From Agreia bicolorata (GTDB lineage: Bacteria; Actinomycetota; Actinomycetes; Actinomycetales; Microbacteriaceae), in the NCBI RefSeq assembly GCF_000938265.1, contig NZ_JYFC01000009.1, positions 1 through 64,000 of the forward strand: DNA of 64,000 nt. The letters run 5' to 3'. A program made the translations under genes and the position numbers. Positions 40,733 through 49,368 of this stretch are shown here, one piece after another. The notes beneath the pieces were generated by a model, which was given only the letters and a program-made list of their open reading frames with translations, did not search any database and was not told where the DNA came from. Within the stretch, counting starts at the first letter, position 1. Every line of letters begins with the position of its first letter.

Positions 40733-42003
40733 TGCTCCAGTATCGCGCTCGCGACGGGCTGCTTCTCCATCTGCCGCCACGGGCCGCCGAGCAGTGGGGT
40801 CAGGGTCGCCGCGGTGTAGACGACCGCGATGATGCCGAACGCCCAGTTCAGTCCGATGGTGTCGGCGGCGATTCCCCCGAGAAGCGCCCCGAAGGGCACC
40901 CCCGCCCACGCTCCCGCGTTGACGAGCCCGAACACCCGCCCGCGCATGTGCTCGGGAACCCGCTCGAGCTCGACTGTTCCGAGGATCGGATTGAGGGCGC
41001 CGGCCGCGAGTCCGGCGAGTGCCGTGACGGCCACCAGCACGGGCAGGGGAGCGCCGAGGGCGAAGGCGGCGCTCGCCGGCCCGCCCGCGATCGTGAAGCA
41101 CACCACCAGGGTGACCCGACGTCCGACGCGATGCGCCACGAATCCGAAGGCGATGTTGCCGACGAGCGCGCATCCGCCCATCACGGCGACGAGCAGGCCC
41201 AGCGCGGCAGCGCCACCGAGCCGGTCGTTCGCATACAGGGGCAGCAGGGTCGAGCCGCGCGCGGCATCCATCAAATTCGTGATCAGCACGAGCCCCACGA
41301 TCAGACGCATCAGCGGGTCATGGATGACGAACCGCAGCCCCACGGCCAGGTCGCGCCAGTAGCCGCTCGGCTCATCGGACGCCTGCACGTGGGTCTGCGC
41401 CGCAGCGGGCGCGGGGGTGACGAAGAGCCAGGTGAGCAGCGCCGACACAGCGAAGGTGGCGGCGTTCACGAAGAGAGCCGCGATCGGGCCCATGAGTGCG
41501 ACGAGCAGGCCCGCCACTGTGGCGCCGATCATGCGGGCGAGGCGTTCCGAGCCGTCGAGCAGGCCGACGCTGCGCTCGAGTCGGATGCCGGCCCGCTCGG
41601 TGAGCCGCGGCAGCATCACCCGGCGCGCGGTTTGGCCCGGGGTGTCGAGCAGTCCGCCGGCGAAGACAAGCACGAGGAGCGCCCAGAACGGAAGGCCGAC
41701 GGTGAGTGCGAGTATCGGAATGGACAGCACCGTCGCTCCGCTGATCAGGTCGGCGACGATGGCTGCACGCCGAGGCCCGACTCGATCGACGACCACGCCG
41801 CCCAGGGCTCCGCCCACCACGACCGGAACGGTGGAGAAAAATGCCGCGATTCCCACTTCGACGCCGGTGCCGCCCAGACCGAGCACGTAGAACGGGATCG
41901 CGAACGCCGTGATCACGTTGCCCGTCTGCGAGATGGCGTGGGCGGCGAGGAGCGCGGAGAGGGAGCCGACGGCGCGGCGCCTGTCGGTTGTGGGGGTTGT
42001 CAC
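40729..42003 (-). CDS. MFS transporter (probable efflux)
   Basis: A 424-residue transporter with twelve helices in two halves. The loop motifs GGALGGVVVDRVGPRRAAI (motif A, between helices 2 and 3) and VAHRVGRRVTLVV (its second-half equivalent) are clear. Overall it resembles the MFS_3/enterobactin-exporter-like group. A GTG start at 42003 overlaps the ArsR gene stop by four bases. An ArsR-type regulator in the same operon suggests an exporter induced by a toxic or hydrophobic compound. Confidence 0.88.
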   Translation of the reverse strand: MTTPTTDRRRAVGSLSALLAAHAISQTGNVITAFAIPFYVLGLGGTGVEVGIAAFFSTVPVVVGGALGGVVVDRVGPRRAAIVADLISGATVLSIPILALTVGLPFWALLVLVFAGGLLDTPGQTARRVMLPRLTERAGIRLERSVGLLDGSERLARMIGATVAGLLVALMGPIAALFVNAATFAVSALLTWLFVTPAPAAAQTHVQASDEPSGYWRDLAVGLRFVIHDPLMRLIVGLVLITNLMDAARGSTLLPLYANDRLGGAAALGLLVAVMGGCALVGNIAFGFVAHRVGRRVTLVVCFTIAGGPASAAFALGAPLPVLVAVTALAGLAAGALNPILGTVELERVPEHMRGRVFGLVNAGAWAGVPFGALLGGIAADTIGLNWAFGIIAVVYTAATLTPLLGGPWRQMEKQPVASAILEQ

Positions 42004-42587
42004 GGCCGGCGGTAGGTCTGATAGACGACCGACACGGGCTCTGCGCCGCTGTCGTCGGATGGGTCGTGCGCCTCGCTCACCTCGGCATAGCGAGCGACGA
42101 GCGCGTCGAGCTCGGCTGTCAGAGCGGCGAGTTCGTCGACCGTGAGGCGCAGGATGCGGTCGCTGCTGGTGCCTGCCGCGACCCACTCCCGTGGCAGCGA
42201 GGGCAGCGAGTCGACGTAGTTCGCGAAGCCTGCGGCGTAGACCTGGCCGACCGATTTCTGCAGCGCCGACGACGCGGCAGACTTGTCGGGGTCGTCGAGC
42301 AGCTCCGCTGCGTCCCAACTCGTGAGGGCGGCGGTGGCCTGCCACCACCGTTCGCGCCGATCGTGCGTCTGCGGCTCGGCCGGCTCGATGAGATCGATGG
42401 ATGCCAGCTTGGCGAGGTGATAGCTCACGGTGCCCGGCGCCTCGTCGACGACGTCACCGAGCTGCGCCGCCGTCTGCGGGCCGCGCTCTCGCAGAAGACC
42501 GAGCAGCCGCAGGCGGGTGGGATGCGCCAGCACTCGCATCGAGGCGGCTGAGGTGAGCGTGCTGCGGCTGGGGTCGGTGGGAGTCAC
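42000..42587 (-). CDS. ArsR-type winged-helix regulator
   Basis: A 195-residue regulator. The helix-turn-helix lies in residues 15-85 (MRVLAHPTRLRLLGLLRERG, QLGDVVDEAPGTVSYHLAKL, LIEPAEP). The C-terminal 100 residues are helical and lack the cysteine metal site of true ArsR proteins, fitting the HTH_20 subgroup that senses organic ligands. It is first in an operon with an MFS exporter, and a perfect inverted repeat starts 12 bases upstream of its ATG, the expected place for autoregulation. Confidence 0.88.
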   Translation of the reverse strand: MTPTDPSRSTLTSAASMRVLAHPTRLRLLGLLRERGPQTAAQLGDVVDEAPGTVSYHLAKLASIDLIEPAEPQTHDRRERWWQATAALTSWDAAELLDDPDKSAASSALQKSVGQVYAAGFANYVDSLPSLPREWVAAGTSSDRILRLTVDELAALTAELDALVARYAEVSEAHDPSDDSGAEPVSVVYQTYRRP

Positions 42588-42598
42588 GACCTCAGACT

Positions 42599-42638
42599 AT
42601 AAACACAAGAACTATTGCGCAATGGTTCTTGTGTTTAT
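42599..42638. promoter_or_regulatory. Perfect 14-bp inverted repeat at the ArsR-MFS promoter
   Basis: ATAAACACAAGAAC (42599-42612) is repeated as its complement at 42625-42638 around a 12-base centre that is itself nearly palindromic (ATTGCGCAAT). The arms start 12 bases before the ArsR ATG and end 2 bases before the stop of the upstream GntR gene, so it could be both operator and terminator. Confidence 0.72.
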
Positions 42639-42639
42639 G

Positions 42640-43377
42640 TCAGGATGCCGAGTTCAGCGCGAGCAGGCGACGCTCGATCTCGAACCGATAGTCCTCTAGG
42701 GTACGTCGCACGTGGTGCGCGGCACGGTCGCCGGCGCTCTGGGAGTCGCCCTCCCGGATCGCGTCGAGGATGTCGGCATGCTCGCGCACGGCGCGTTCGG
42801 CCTCGTGAACCTCCTGGCCGAGTTCCAGAAAGGTCACCTGAGCCTGCAGCTCGCGGATGCGCACGACGGCGTCAACGAAGAAGATGTTGTGCGAGCTTTC
42901 GGCAAGAGTCGTGTGGAACTTCTCGTCGGCGCGCGTGAATGCCTCCCAATCGTGATTCGCCGCAGACGTGCGCCCGAGTTCGACTGCTTCGTCGAGGGCC
43001 ATGACCTCTTTGGGAGTGGCGTGCTGGGCGGCGAGGGTGGCCGACTCGCGCTCCTGCACCGCGCGAAAGCGGAACAGTGCGGATATCTGGTCCATGTCCG
43101 TCGGTCGGAACGGCACGGGGTGCGCGCCCCGGAGCGACTCTGTTCCGCGCCCCACGAAGAGGCCCCGCCCGCGCTCGGCCTTGACACGGCCGATCGCCGA
43201 GAGCATCTTCAACGCCTCGCGCACGGTTCTCTGGCTCGTGCCGAGCTCCTTGGCCATCTCGGTCTCGGTCGGAAGCCGGTCACCCGGCTTCAGATCACGA
43301 GTCGAGATCAGAACGATGATCTCGTCGACCACCCGCTCGTAGGCGGGGCGGTATTCCTCTTCAGTCGACACGGGCAC
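42640..43377 (-). CDS. GntR/FCD regulator at the end of the sugar operon
   Basis: A 245-residue FadR-type regulator. The winged helix is ISTRDLKPGDRLPTETEMAKELGTSQRTVREALKMLSAIGRV, and the FCD domain (residues about 95-235) contains FRFRAVQERESATLAAQ, FTRADEKFHTTLAESSH and EHADILDAI. It follows KDG kinase by 48 bases on the same strand. Regulators in this position commonly respond to a keto-deoxy acid of the pathway. Together with the second FCD regulator at 56806 it is a candidate for binding the shared palindromes at 46938 and 51876. Confidence 0.9.
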   Translation of the reverse strand: MPVSTEEEYRPAYERVVDEIIVLISTRDLKPGDRLPTETEMAKELGTSQRTVREALKMLSAIGRVKAERGRGLFVGRGTESLRGAHPVPFRPTDMDQISALFRFRAVQERESATLAAQHATPKEVMALDEAVELGRTSAANHDWEAFTRADEKFHTTLAESSHNIFFVDAVVRIRELQAQVTFLELGQEVHEAERAVREHADILDAIREGDSQSAGDRAAHHVRRTLEDYRFEIERRLLALNSAS

Positions 43378-43425
43378 TCCTTCAGGTACTCAGTGGATTC
43401 TCGCACGCGGCCGCTGGTCGCACGC

Positions 43426-44379
43426 TCAGCGGCTGACGGGCTCGCGGTTGGCTTCGTCGGGTGACCATGCGGCCACGCCCTCCCAGTCGCCGGCATGCCG
43501 GCACGCGGCGGCACCGAGCTGCGAAGCGAGGCGCAGCCGAGTCTCGACGTCGTCGCCCCGACTCAACGCCACCAGGTAACCGCCGACGAAGGCGTCGCCC
43601 GCACCCACGGTGTCTACGACATCCACCGACACCGACGTTCCGAGTGTCGTGGCGCCGTCGATGCGCGCCGCGGAACCGTGGGCGCCATCCGTGACGACGA
43701 CGTGGCGGTGGCCGTCTGCGGCGAGTGCCTCGGCGGCGTTCGCTGCGTTCGCGGCCTGGCCGCCCCATCCGGGCAGTAGGAGGTCGACCTCGTCGACGCT
43801 CGCGAAGACGATGTCGGCTCGCTGCGCGATCGAGCGGTAGACGGGGCCGGCGTCGAGCGTCGACCACAGCCTCGAGCGATGGTTCACATCGAACGAGACA
43901 GAGGATCCCGCGTCACTCGCCAGTGCCAGCAGACGCTCGATCGCGTCACGAGCCGATGCCGAGAGAGCGGCGGTGATACCGGTGAGGTGCACAAGGGTGT
44001 CCGCGGTGAGCTGGAGCCCGTCGACGTCAGAGGCGCAGAGCGTGCTGCCGGCGCTGAGCGCACGGTAGTAGGTGACGTCGGTGCGCCCACCCGCCGAGGT
44101 CTCTTTGACCAGCAGGCCGGTGGGATGCCCGGGGTCGACGATGGCGTGCACGTCGACTCCCTCGGCCCTGAGCTCGCGCACCACACGCTCGCCGAGCCCG
44201 TCGGCACCGACGCGCCCCATCCAGGTGGACGCGAGGCCGAGCCGAGCGGCGGCCATGGCCACGTTGCCCTCGGCGCCGCCGGTGCTCACTGTCACGTCGG
44301 GAGCTCGTCGCAGTCCGTCGTCGGAGTTCGTTCGAAAGACGGCCAGCCCTTCGCCGATGGTGACGAGGCGGTCGATCAT
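43426..44379 (-). CDS. kdgK: 2-keto-3-deoxygluconate kinase-type PfkB sugar kinase
   Basis: A 317-residue ribokinase-fold kinase. VSTGGAEGNVAMAAARLGL is the first PfkB signature, and DTVGAGDAFVGGYLVAL the second, with catalytic Asp in GAGD. The FRTNSDDGLRR and RALSAGSTL segments resemble KDG kinases. It would phosphorylate 2-keto-3-deoxy-gluconate or an analogous 2-keto-3-deoxy acid for the following aldolase. It overlaps the aldolase gene by ATGA. Specificity for gluconate or a deoxy analogue cannot be settled from sequence. Confidence 0.9.
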   Translation of the reverse strand: MIDRLVTIGEGLAVFRTNSDDGLRRAPDVTVSTGGAEGNVAMAAARLGLASTWMGRVGADGLGERVVRELRAEGVDVHAIVDPGHPTGLLVKETSAGGRTDVTYYRALSAGSTLCASDVDGLQLTADTLVHLTGITAALSASARDAIERLLALASDAGSSVSFDVNHRSRLWSTLDAGPVYRSIAQRADIVFASVDEVDLLLPGWGGQAANAANAAEALAADGHRHVVVTDGAHGSAARIDGATTLGTSVSVDVVDTVGAGDAFVGGYLVALSRGDDVETRLRLASQLGAAACRHAGDWEGVAAWSPDEANREPVSR

Positions 44380-44999
44380 CGTGCGACCTCGTTCCTGAAT
44401 CGGCGTGCGCGCTCGATCGTCTCGGCGAATGCGCCTCGCTCGATGTCGGCCCGCGGGGTGATCCAGCTGGTGCTGACTGAGGCGACGCCGTCTATGGCGT
44501 AGCTCGCTGCATTGTCGATGCCGATCCCGCCGCTGGGCACGAAGGAGATGTCGGCGAACGGACCCCGCAGAGCCGAGATCATCGCAGGGCCGCCCAGCTG
44601 TGCCGCAGGGAAGAGCTTGAGCGTGCTCAGCCCTTCGTCGCGAGCGACCATCACCTCAGTGGCGCTTGCCACTCCGGGAACGCAGGCGACGCCGAGTGCG
44701 GCGGCAGCGCGGATGACGAAGATCGACGTTCCGGGGCTGACGATGAATCGAGCTCCGTTCGCGACCGAATCCTCGGCCTGCTGAGTGGAGAGCACGGTGC
44801 CCACCCCGACCAAGAAGCCGGGCACGCTCGACATGAGCTTCACCGCCTCGAGCGCGCGTGGTGTGCGCAGAGTGACTTCGGCGCAGGCGACTCCGCCGGC
44901 CAGCAATGCCTCAGCCAGCGGCACGGCGTGCGCGGGATCGTCGATGACGACCACGGGCAGCACCCGGATGGCGGCGAGGTCGTCGAGCACGGTCGTCAT
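44376..44999 (-). CDS. eda: KDPG-type aldolase (2-dehydro-3-deoxy-phosphogluconate aldolase)
   Basis: A 207-residue class I aldolase. The Schiff-base lysine is Lys128 in TLKLFPAAQLGG; Glu41 and Arg45 in EVTLRTPRAL and the phosphate-binding GGIG are present. The family cleaves KDPG (or KDPGal) to pyruvate and glyceraldehyde 3-phosphate. Paired with the adjacent kinase it completes a phosphorylative Entner-Doudoroff-like branch. It overlaps both neighbours by four bases, so SDR, aldolase and kinase are translated as a unit. Confidence 0.92.
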   Translation of the reverse strand: MTTVLDDLAAIRVLPVVVIDDPAHAVPLAEALLAGGVACAEVTLRTPRALEAVKLMSSVPGFLVGVGTVLSTQQAEDSVANGARFIVSPGTSIFVIRAAAALGVACVPGVASATEVMVARDEGLSTLKLFPAAQLGGPAMISALRGPFADISFVPSGGIGIDNAASYAIDGVASVSTSWITPRADIERGAFAETIERARRFRNEVAR

Positions 45000-45751
45000 C
45001 GCGCGAGCCACCCTCCGTCGACGGGAAGCACGGTTCCCGTGACGTAGTTCGATGCGGACGAGGCCAGGAACACCGCCGCGCCGCCCAGGTCGGCGGCCTC
45101 GCCCCAGCGGCCCGCGGGAATGCGCTCGAGGATCGATCGCGACCGATCGGCATCGTTTCGCAGGGCTTCGGTGTTGTCGGTGCTGATGTAGCCGGGCGCG
45201 ATCGCGTTGACCTGCACGCCGGATGCCGCCCACTCGTTCGACAGGGCTCGCGTGAGCCCCAGAATGCCCGACTTCGCGGCCGCGTAGCCGGGAACGTTGA
45301 TGCCGCCCTGGAAACTCAACAGGCTCGCGGTGAAGATGATCTTGCCCGAGCCGCGCGCGATCATTGGCCTCGCGACCGCCTGTGACAGCACGAAGTGGCT
45401 CGACAGATCGACCTCGATCACCCTGTCCCACGCCGACAGCGGATGGTCGACAGCGGGCGCGCGTTCGATCGTGCCGGCGTTGTTGACCAGGATGTCGGGG
45501 GCCCGTTCCGCAAGTTCCTCGCCGAGGGCTTCCACGGCCGAGCGGTCGGAGAAGTCGACGGTGTGGGCCTCGAAACGGCGCCCCAGAGCCTGGATCTCGC
45601 CGGCCACAGCGTCGTCAGGCGAGGCGTTCGCGCTGACCCCGATGACATCGGCGCCGGCCTCGGCGAGCGCGCGTGCCATCGAGCGGCCGATTCCACGCCG
45701 TGCTCCGGTGACGACCGCAACCTTGCCGGAAAGGTCGAACAGGCCGGTCAT
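44996..45751 (-). CDS. SDR, probable 2-keto-3-deoxy acid or deoxygluconate dehydrogenase (KduD-like)
   Basis: A 251-residue classical SDR beginning LFDLSGKVAVVTGARRGIG, a form typical of KduD and related gluconate-type dehydrogenases. Catalytic Ser in FTASLLSFQGG, Tyr-x3-Lys in YAAAK, and the C-terminal GTVLPVDGGWLAR are present. KduD converts 2,5-diketo-3-deoxygluconate to KDG in uronate breakdown; relatives oxidise 2-keto-3-deoxy-L-fuconate. Its place directly before the kinase and aldolase supports either role. It overlaps the adjacent dehydrogenase gene by four bases. Confidence 0.88.
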   Translation of the reverse strand: MTGLFDLSGKVAVVTGARRGIGRSMARALAEAGADVIGVSANASPDDAVAGEIQALGRRFEAHTVDFSDRSAVEALGEELAERAPDILVNNAGTIERAPAVDHPLSAWDRVIEVDLSSHFVLSQAVARPMIARGSGKIIFTASLLSFQGGINVPGYAAAKSGILGLTRALSNEWAASGVQVNAIAPGYISTDNTEALRNDADRSRSILERIPAGRWGEAADLGGAAVFLASSASNYVTGTVLPVDGGWLAR

Positions 45752-46775
45752 GCGCGGGCCTCCGACAGTGCTGAGACGTCGACCAGAACCTTGAGCGCCT
45801 GCCCCGAGCCCAGCTCGTCGATGGCCTTGCCCGTCTCGTTGAGCGGAACGACCGAGGTCACCAGAGCGTCGACGGGAATGACGCCCGTTGCGAGCAGCTC
45901 GACCGCGCGCTCGAAGTCCGACCGCTGATACACGCGCGCACCGAGAATGCGCAGCTCGCGCCAGAAGACGCGCTGAAGATCGATCTCGCGCGGCGTCGAA
46001 TGGATGGCGACGACCACGAGGGTGCCGCGCACCTTCAGCAGACCCGTCGCCTGGCGAACGGCCGCGGCGGCGCCAGAGACCTCGAAGACCACATCGGCGC
46101 CGTTCCCGTTCGTCCAGTCGGCGACGGTCGCGTCGATGTCTGTCGGGGCGACCGCCTCGAAGCCGAGAGCGGCGACGCGGTCGCGGCGCGCGGCATCCAA
46201 TTCGACAACGGCGACCCGCGCACCCGCGTGCCGGGCGACCGTGGCGATGAGCACGCCGATCGGGCCGCCGCCGAGCACGACCACGGTGTCGCCGACCTGC
46301 AGCTCGGAGCGGCGCACGTCGTGCACGGCGACCGCGGTCGGCTCGACCAAGGCGGCATCGCGCAGGTTGATGCCCTCGGGAAGGCGTACCAGCGTGGTCG
46401 CGGGCACGGTCCAGAGCTCCTGCAGCGCCCCGGGCGAGTCGATGCCCACGAGGTCAGGTTCTGGCAGATGTGCTGGTTCCCGGCCAGGCACGCGGCGCAG
46501 CTGTTGTCCCAAAGCAGGGGCATCACGGTCACCCGGTCGCCGACCTGCCACTCGGCGACGCCATCGCCGACGGCCTCGATGGTGCCGGATGCCTCGTGCC
46601 CGAACACGAGCGGCGTCGTGACCCGCGCATCCATATTTCCGTGCGCGATATGCAGATCCGTTCCGCACAGCCCGCAATAGGCGACCCGGATGCGGGCTTC
46701 GCCCGGCCCGGGCTCGATCTGCTCGGTTGTGATCGTTTCGATACGGCCATCGCCGACGTATGCAGCACCCCTCAT
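45748..46775 (-). pseudogene. Zinc-dependent alcohol dehydrogenase, frameshifted
   Basis: Two minus-strand frames make up one medium-chain dehydrogenase of about 342 residues. The N-terminal frame reads MRGAAYVGDGRIETITTEQI with catalytic zinc residues in YCGLCGTDLHIAHG and GHEASG, and up to CAACLAGNQHICQNL. The other frame continues DLVGIDSPGALQELW through the NAD motif VVLGGGPIGVLIA to the stop at 45748. The join, near 46451, lacks one base (CTGACC where CTGGACC would restore the frame). Such enzymes act as sugar-acid or polyol dehydrogenases (idonate/galactitol/threonine type). It is first in the operon running to the GntR gene. Real mutation or single-base read error are both possible. 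Confidence 0.82.
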
Positions 46776-46937
46776 TGGGTTCTCACTTTCCTGCGTGGAA
46801 AATCCACGGTTGATAAACGTGTCGTCATTCATTATGTTGCACTTGACGCAAATCATCGTCAATCAAACTAACTAAATGAAGTACATCTATCTATCGAATC
46901 ATCATGTTCACCGAAGCGCAGAAGGCGCATCGTTGTG

Positions 46938-46954
46938 CATACGTCACATGTATG
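46938..46954. promoter_or_regulatory. 17-bp palindrome, sugar regulon operator copy 1
   Basis: CATACGTCACATGTATG is an inverted repeat with 7-base arms around CAC, imperfect at one position. TATGAT at its right end is a possible -10 hexamer of the binding-protein gene that starts 67 bases further on. A near-identical site occurs at 51876. GntR/FCD regulators bind palindromes of this kind. Confidence 0.75.
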
Positions 46955-47020
46955 ATCTAATTCCGTAGGGGTCGCGCACCGCGGCTCGTCGTCAACGTCG
47001 TCGACCAGACAGGACTCGAA

Positions 47021-48394
47021 ATGGCTACACAGCAACGCCGCTTCAATCGTTTCGCCAGGACCATCGCAGTTGCGGTGTCAGCCACTGCGCTCATCGCTCT
47101 TTCCGCGTGTAGCGCAGGAGGAGGTGGGGGTGGAGGGGATTCGGCTCTCGGATTCACCGCCGCCGAACAGGTCAAGGACAGCCCTATCACCGTGTGGGTA
47201 GATGCATCTCGCGAACCTGCGGTTGAAGCGTTCAAGGCGAAGTATCCCGATATCGAGCTCAATGTCGAGACGTACGACGGCAACGCCAGCGGCTCCGGGA
47301 GCTTCCAGACCAAGATCTCGCTCTTCGACCAGTCAGGCGAGGGGTGGCCCGACGTCGTCTTCTCCACGCAGAACAATGACGCGTCGTGGGCTTCCAAAGA
47401 GACCAATGGCCAGCAGGCCTTCGCAGCGCCCGTCAATAAGGGGTGGTTCGATAAAGACTTTCTCGACGGCTTCACGCCGGGGGCGCTCGACCCGCTCACC
47501 GTCGACGGAACGGTTTACGGCCTGCGCAACGATCTTGCCCAGTCGGTGTTCTGGTACGACCAGACGCTGTTCGATCAGTTCGGTTACCAGATCCCGACGA
47601 CCTGGGAGGAGTACGAGGCGCTGAGCGACAAGCTCGCTGCCGAGCACCCGGGCTACATTCTCGGCTCCGTGGGTGACGCCTTCGTCGGCATGCTCGTCTA
47701 CTACTGGGGTGCCCAGGCTCCCGTCTTCCAGCTCGACGGCAACACGTTCAGCAGCGACACCTCGGCTGATAATTCGAAGAAGATGACCGAACTGCTCGAC
47801 CACATGGTTGCCAACGGCACGCTGGCCAAGGAGAGCGTGTTCAGCTCGGACTTCGTGCAGAAGTACCAGGGCAAGGCGCTGGGTATGCCCGGACCGATCT
47901 GGTTCACCGGTGCCCTCTTCCAGAACCCCGACAGCCTCAACGTTCCCGCGGGTCAGCTCGGCGCTGCAACTCCTCTGCACTGGGACGGTGAGGAGATCGG
48001 AACGGGCAACGTGGGCGGCGGCACCTGGTTCGCATCCAGTCACACGAAGAACCTCGACGCGGTCAAGACCCTGATGGAGTTTGTGACGAGTGCCGACGAG
48101 TTCCAGGTGGAACAGTCGGGCGGCTACCCCGCCTACGCCAGCGCGGCTGAGAAGTGGATCGCGAAGCAGGCCACCGGCGGGTACTTCGTCGGTGACTTCG
48201 AGAAGACGGTGGTAGATGCATCGAGCCAGGTGTGGACCGGCTGGGGGTACCCGAGCTTCAGCGCGGAGACCGCGTATTCGAAGGTCGTCCTACCCGCGAT
48301 CGCTGCCGGTGACACCATCGAGTCGGTCGCTGCGAAGTGGCAGACAGAGATGGAGAACGAGGCGCAGGTCCAGGGTTACACCGTCGCCAAGTAA
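47021..48394 (+). CDS. Sugar ABC transporter substrate-binding lipoprotein
   Basis: A 457-residue exported lipoprotein of solute-binding family 1. The N-terminus is a signal with basic start, hydrophobic core and lipobox LSAC followed by a Gly-rich linker. The mature domain includes ITVWVDASREPAVEAFKAKYPDI, a WPDVVFSTQN ligand-loop region and GLRNDLAQSVFWYDQTLFDQFG, as in oligosaccharide binders. It feeds the two downstream permeases. No ATPase gene is nearby; such importers often share a general ATPase. The conserved palindrome at 46938 lies in its promoter. Confidence 0.92.
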   Translation: MATQQRRFNRFARTIAVAVSATALIALSACSAGGGGGGGDSALGFTAAEQVKDSPITVWVDASREPAVEAFKAKYPDIELNVETYDGNASGSGSFQTKISLFDQSGEGWPDVVFSTQNNDASWASKETNGQQAFAAPVNKGWFDKDFLDGFTPGALDPLTVDGTVYGLRNDLAQSVFWYDQTLFDQFGYQIPTTWEEYEALSDKLAAEHPGYILGSVGDAFVGMLVYYWGAQAPVFQLDGNTFSSDTSADNSKKMTELLDHMVANGTLAKESVFSSDFVQKYQGKALGMPGPIWFTGALFQNPDSLNVPAGQLGAATPLHWDGEEIGTGNVGGGTWFASSHTKNLDAVKTLMEFVTSADEFQVEQSGGYPAYASAAEKWIAKQATGGYFVGDFEKTVVDASSQVWTGWGYPSFSAETAYSKVVLPAIAAGDTIESVAAKWQTEMENEAQVQGYTVAK

Positions 48395-48438
48395 CGACTC
48401 CTCATCACTGAAAGAAGAAGCTCATCGCACTCTCCAGC

Positions 48439-49368
48439 GTGAAGGCTCCCGCCGTCGGCCAGCTGAATGGCCCACGGCGGGAGCCGCTCCCCAGACGCAA
48501 GAACCCGAACCGCGCGCAGGCTCGAATGGGTTACGCCTTCAGCGCGGGATACGGGATCCTGCTGATCCTGTTCGGCCTGCTCCCTGCCCTGTATGCCATC
48601 TTCCTGGCATTCACGCAGGAAGGCGCCTTCGTGGGCCTCGACAACTTCGTGAAGGTGTTCAACGACTACCGGTTCTGGCCTGCCGTGCAGCACGTGGCGG
48701 TCTACCTCGTCATCTGGTTGACCTTCCAGACGATCTTCGTTGTGCTCCTCGCCCTGATCGTTCATGCGTTCGGCTCTCGGTGGCTGTCGATTTCGACGCG
48801 GTTCTTGTATTACATACCGGGCGCACTGGCCGGCGCGTCCAGCGTCATGCTGTGGCTGTTCCTCCTCGACCCGTCTGTCAGTCCGGTCTCCGGCGTACTC
48901 CGCGCGCTTGGCATGGACAGTTTCGTCGAGACCGTCTCGATCGAGAATCTTCCGGTCATCTTCACGATCATTGCCTTCTGGACCGGCGCCGGTGGGTGGA
49001 TCGTCATCATGTACGGAGCGCTCAACAACATCAGTCAGGAAGTCATGGAGGCGGCGCGCGTAGATGGCGCCGGTACGGTCAAGACGGCCTGGTATATCCA
49101 ACTGCCACTGCTGCGCAAATGGATCTCGTACATGGGAATCATGACGCTCGCGGCGGGAACGCAGCTCTTCGTCGAGCCGCGCATCCTTTCTCAGGCCAGT
49201 AAGGGCGTTGTTCCCGGCGACTATTCACTCAATCAACTCGCCTATCTATACGCGTTCCGACAGAACGACTTCAACGGTTCCGCGGCGATCTCACTCATCC
49301 TTCTTGTGGTCGCTCTCGGACTGGCCGCGTTCTTCGTCTTCCGTGGAGGTCTCTTTGAGCGCGACTAA
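48439..49368 (+). CDS. Sugar ABC transporter permease (MalF-like)
   Basis: A 309-residue permease with six membrane helices. The start GYGILLILFGLLPALYAIFLAFT is the typical first helix, and MEAARVDGAGTVKTAWYIQLPLLRK is the EAA loop that contacts the ATPase. It belongs to the CUT1 carbohydrate group. The GTG start at 48439 leaves a basic N-terminal tail (PRREPLPRRKN). It forms the import channel with the next gene and the upstream binding protein. Confidence 0.92.
   Translation: MKAPAVGQLNGPRREPLPRRKNPNRAQARMGYAFSAGYGILLILFGLLPALYAIFLAFTQEGAFVGLDNFVKVFNDYRFWPAVQHVAVYLVIWLTFQTIFVVLLALIVHAFGSRWLSISTRFLYYIPGALAGASSVMLWLFLLDPSVSPVSGVLRALGMDSFVETVSIENLPVIFTIIAFWTGAGGWIVIMYGALNNISQEVMEAARVDGAGTVKTAWYIQLPLLRKWISYMGIMTLAAGTQLFVEPRILSQASKGVVPGDYSLNQLAYLYAFRQNDFNGSAAISLILLVVALGLAAFFVFRGGLFERD

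Noticed and set aside
40732-42015. A 427-residue plus-strand frame opposite the MFS transporter
   Set aside because: Antisense of an obvious twelve-helix transporter; composition is Gly/Arg/His/Glu-rich like other shadows.
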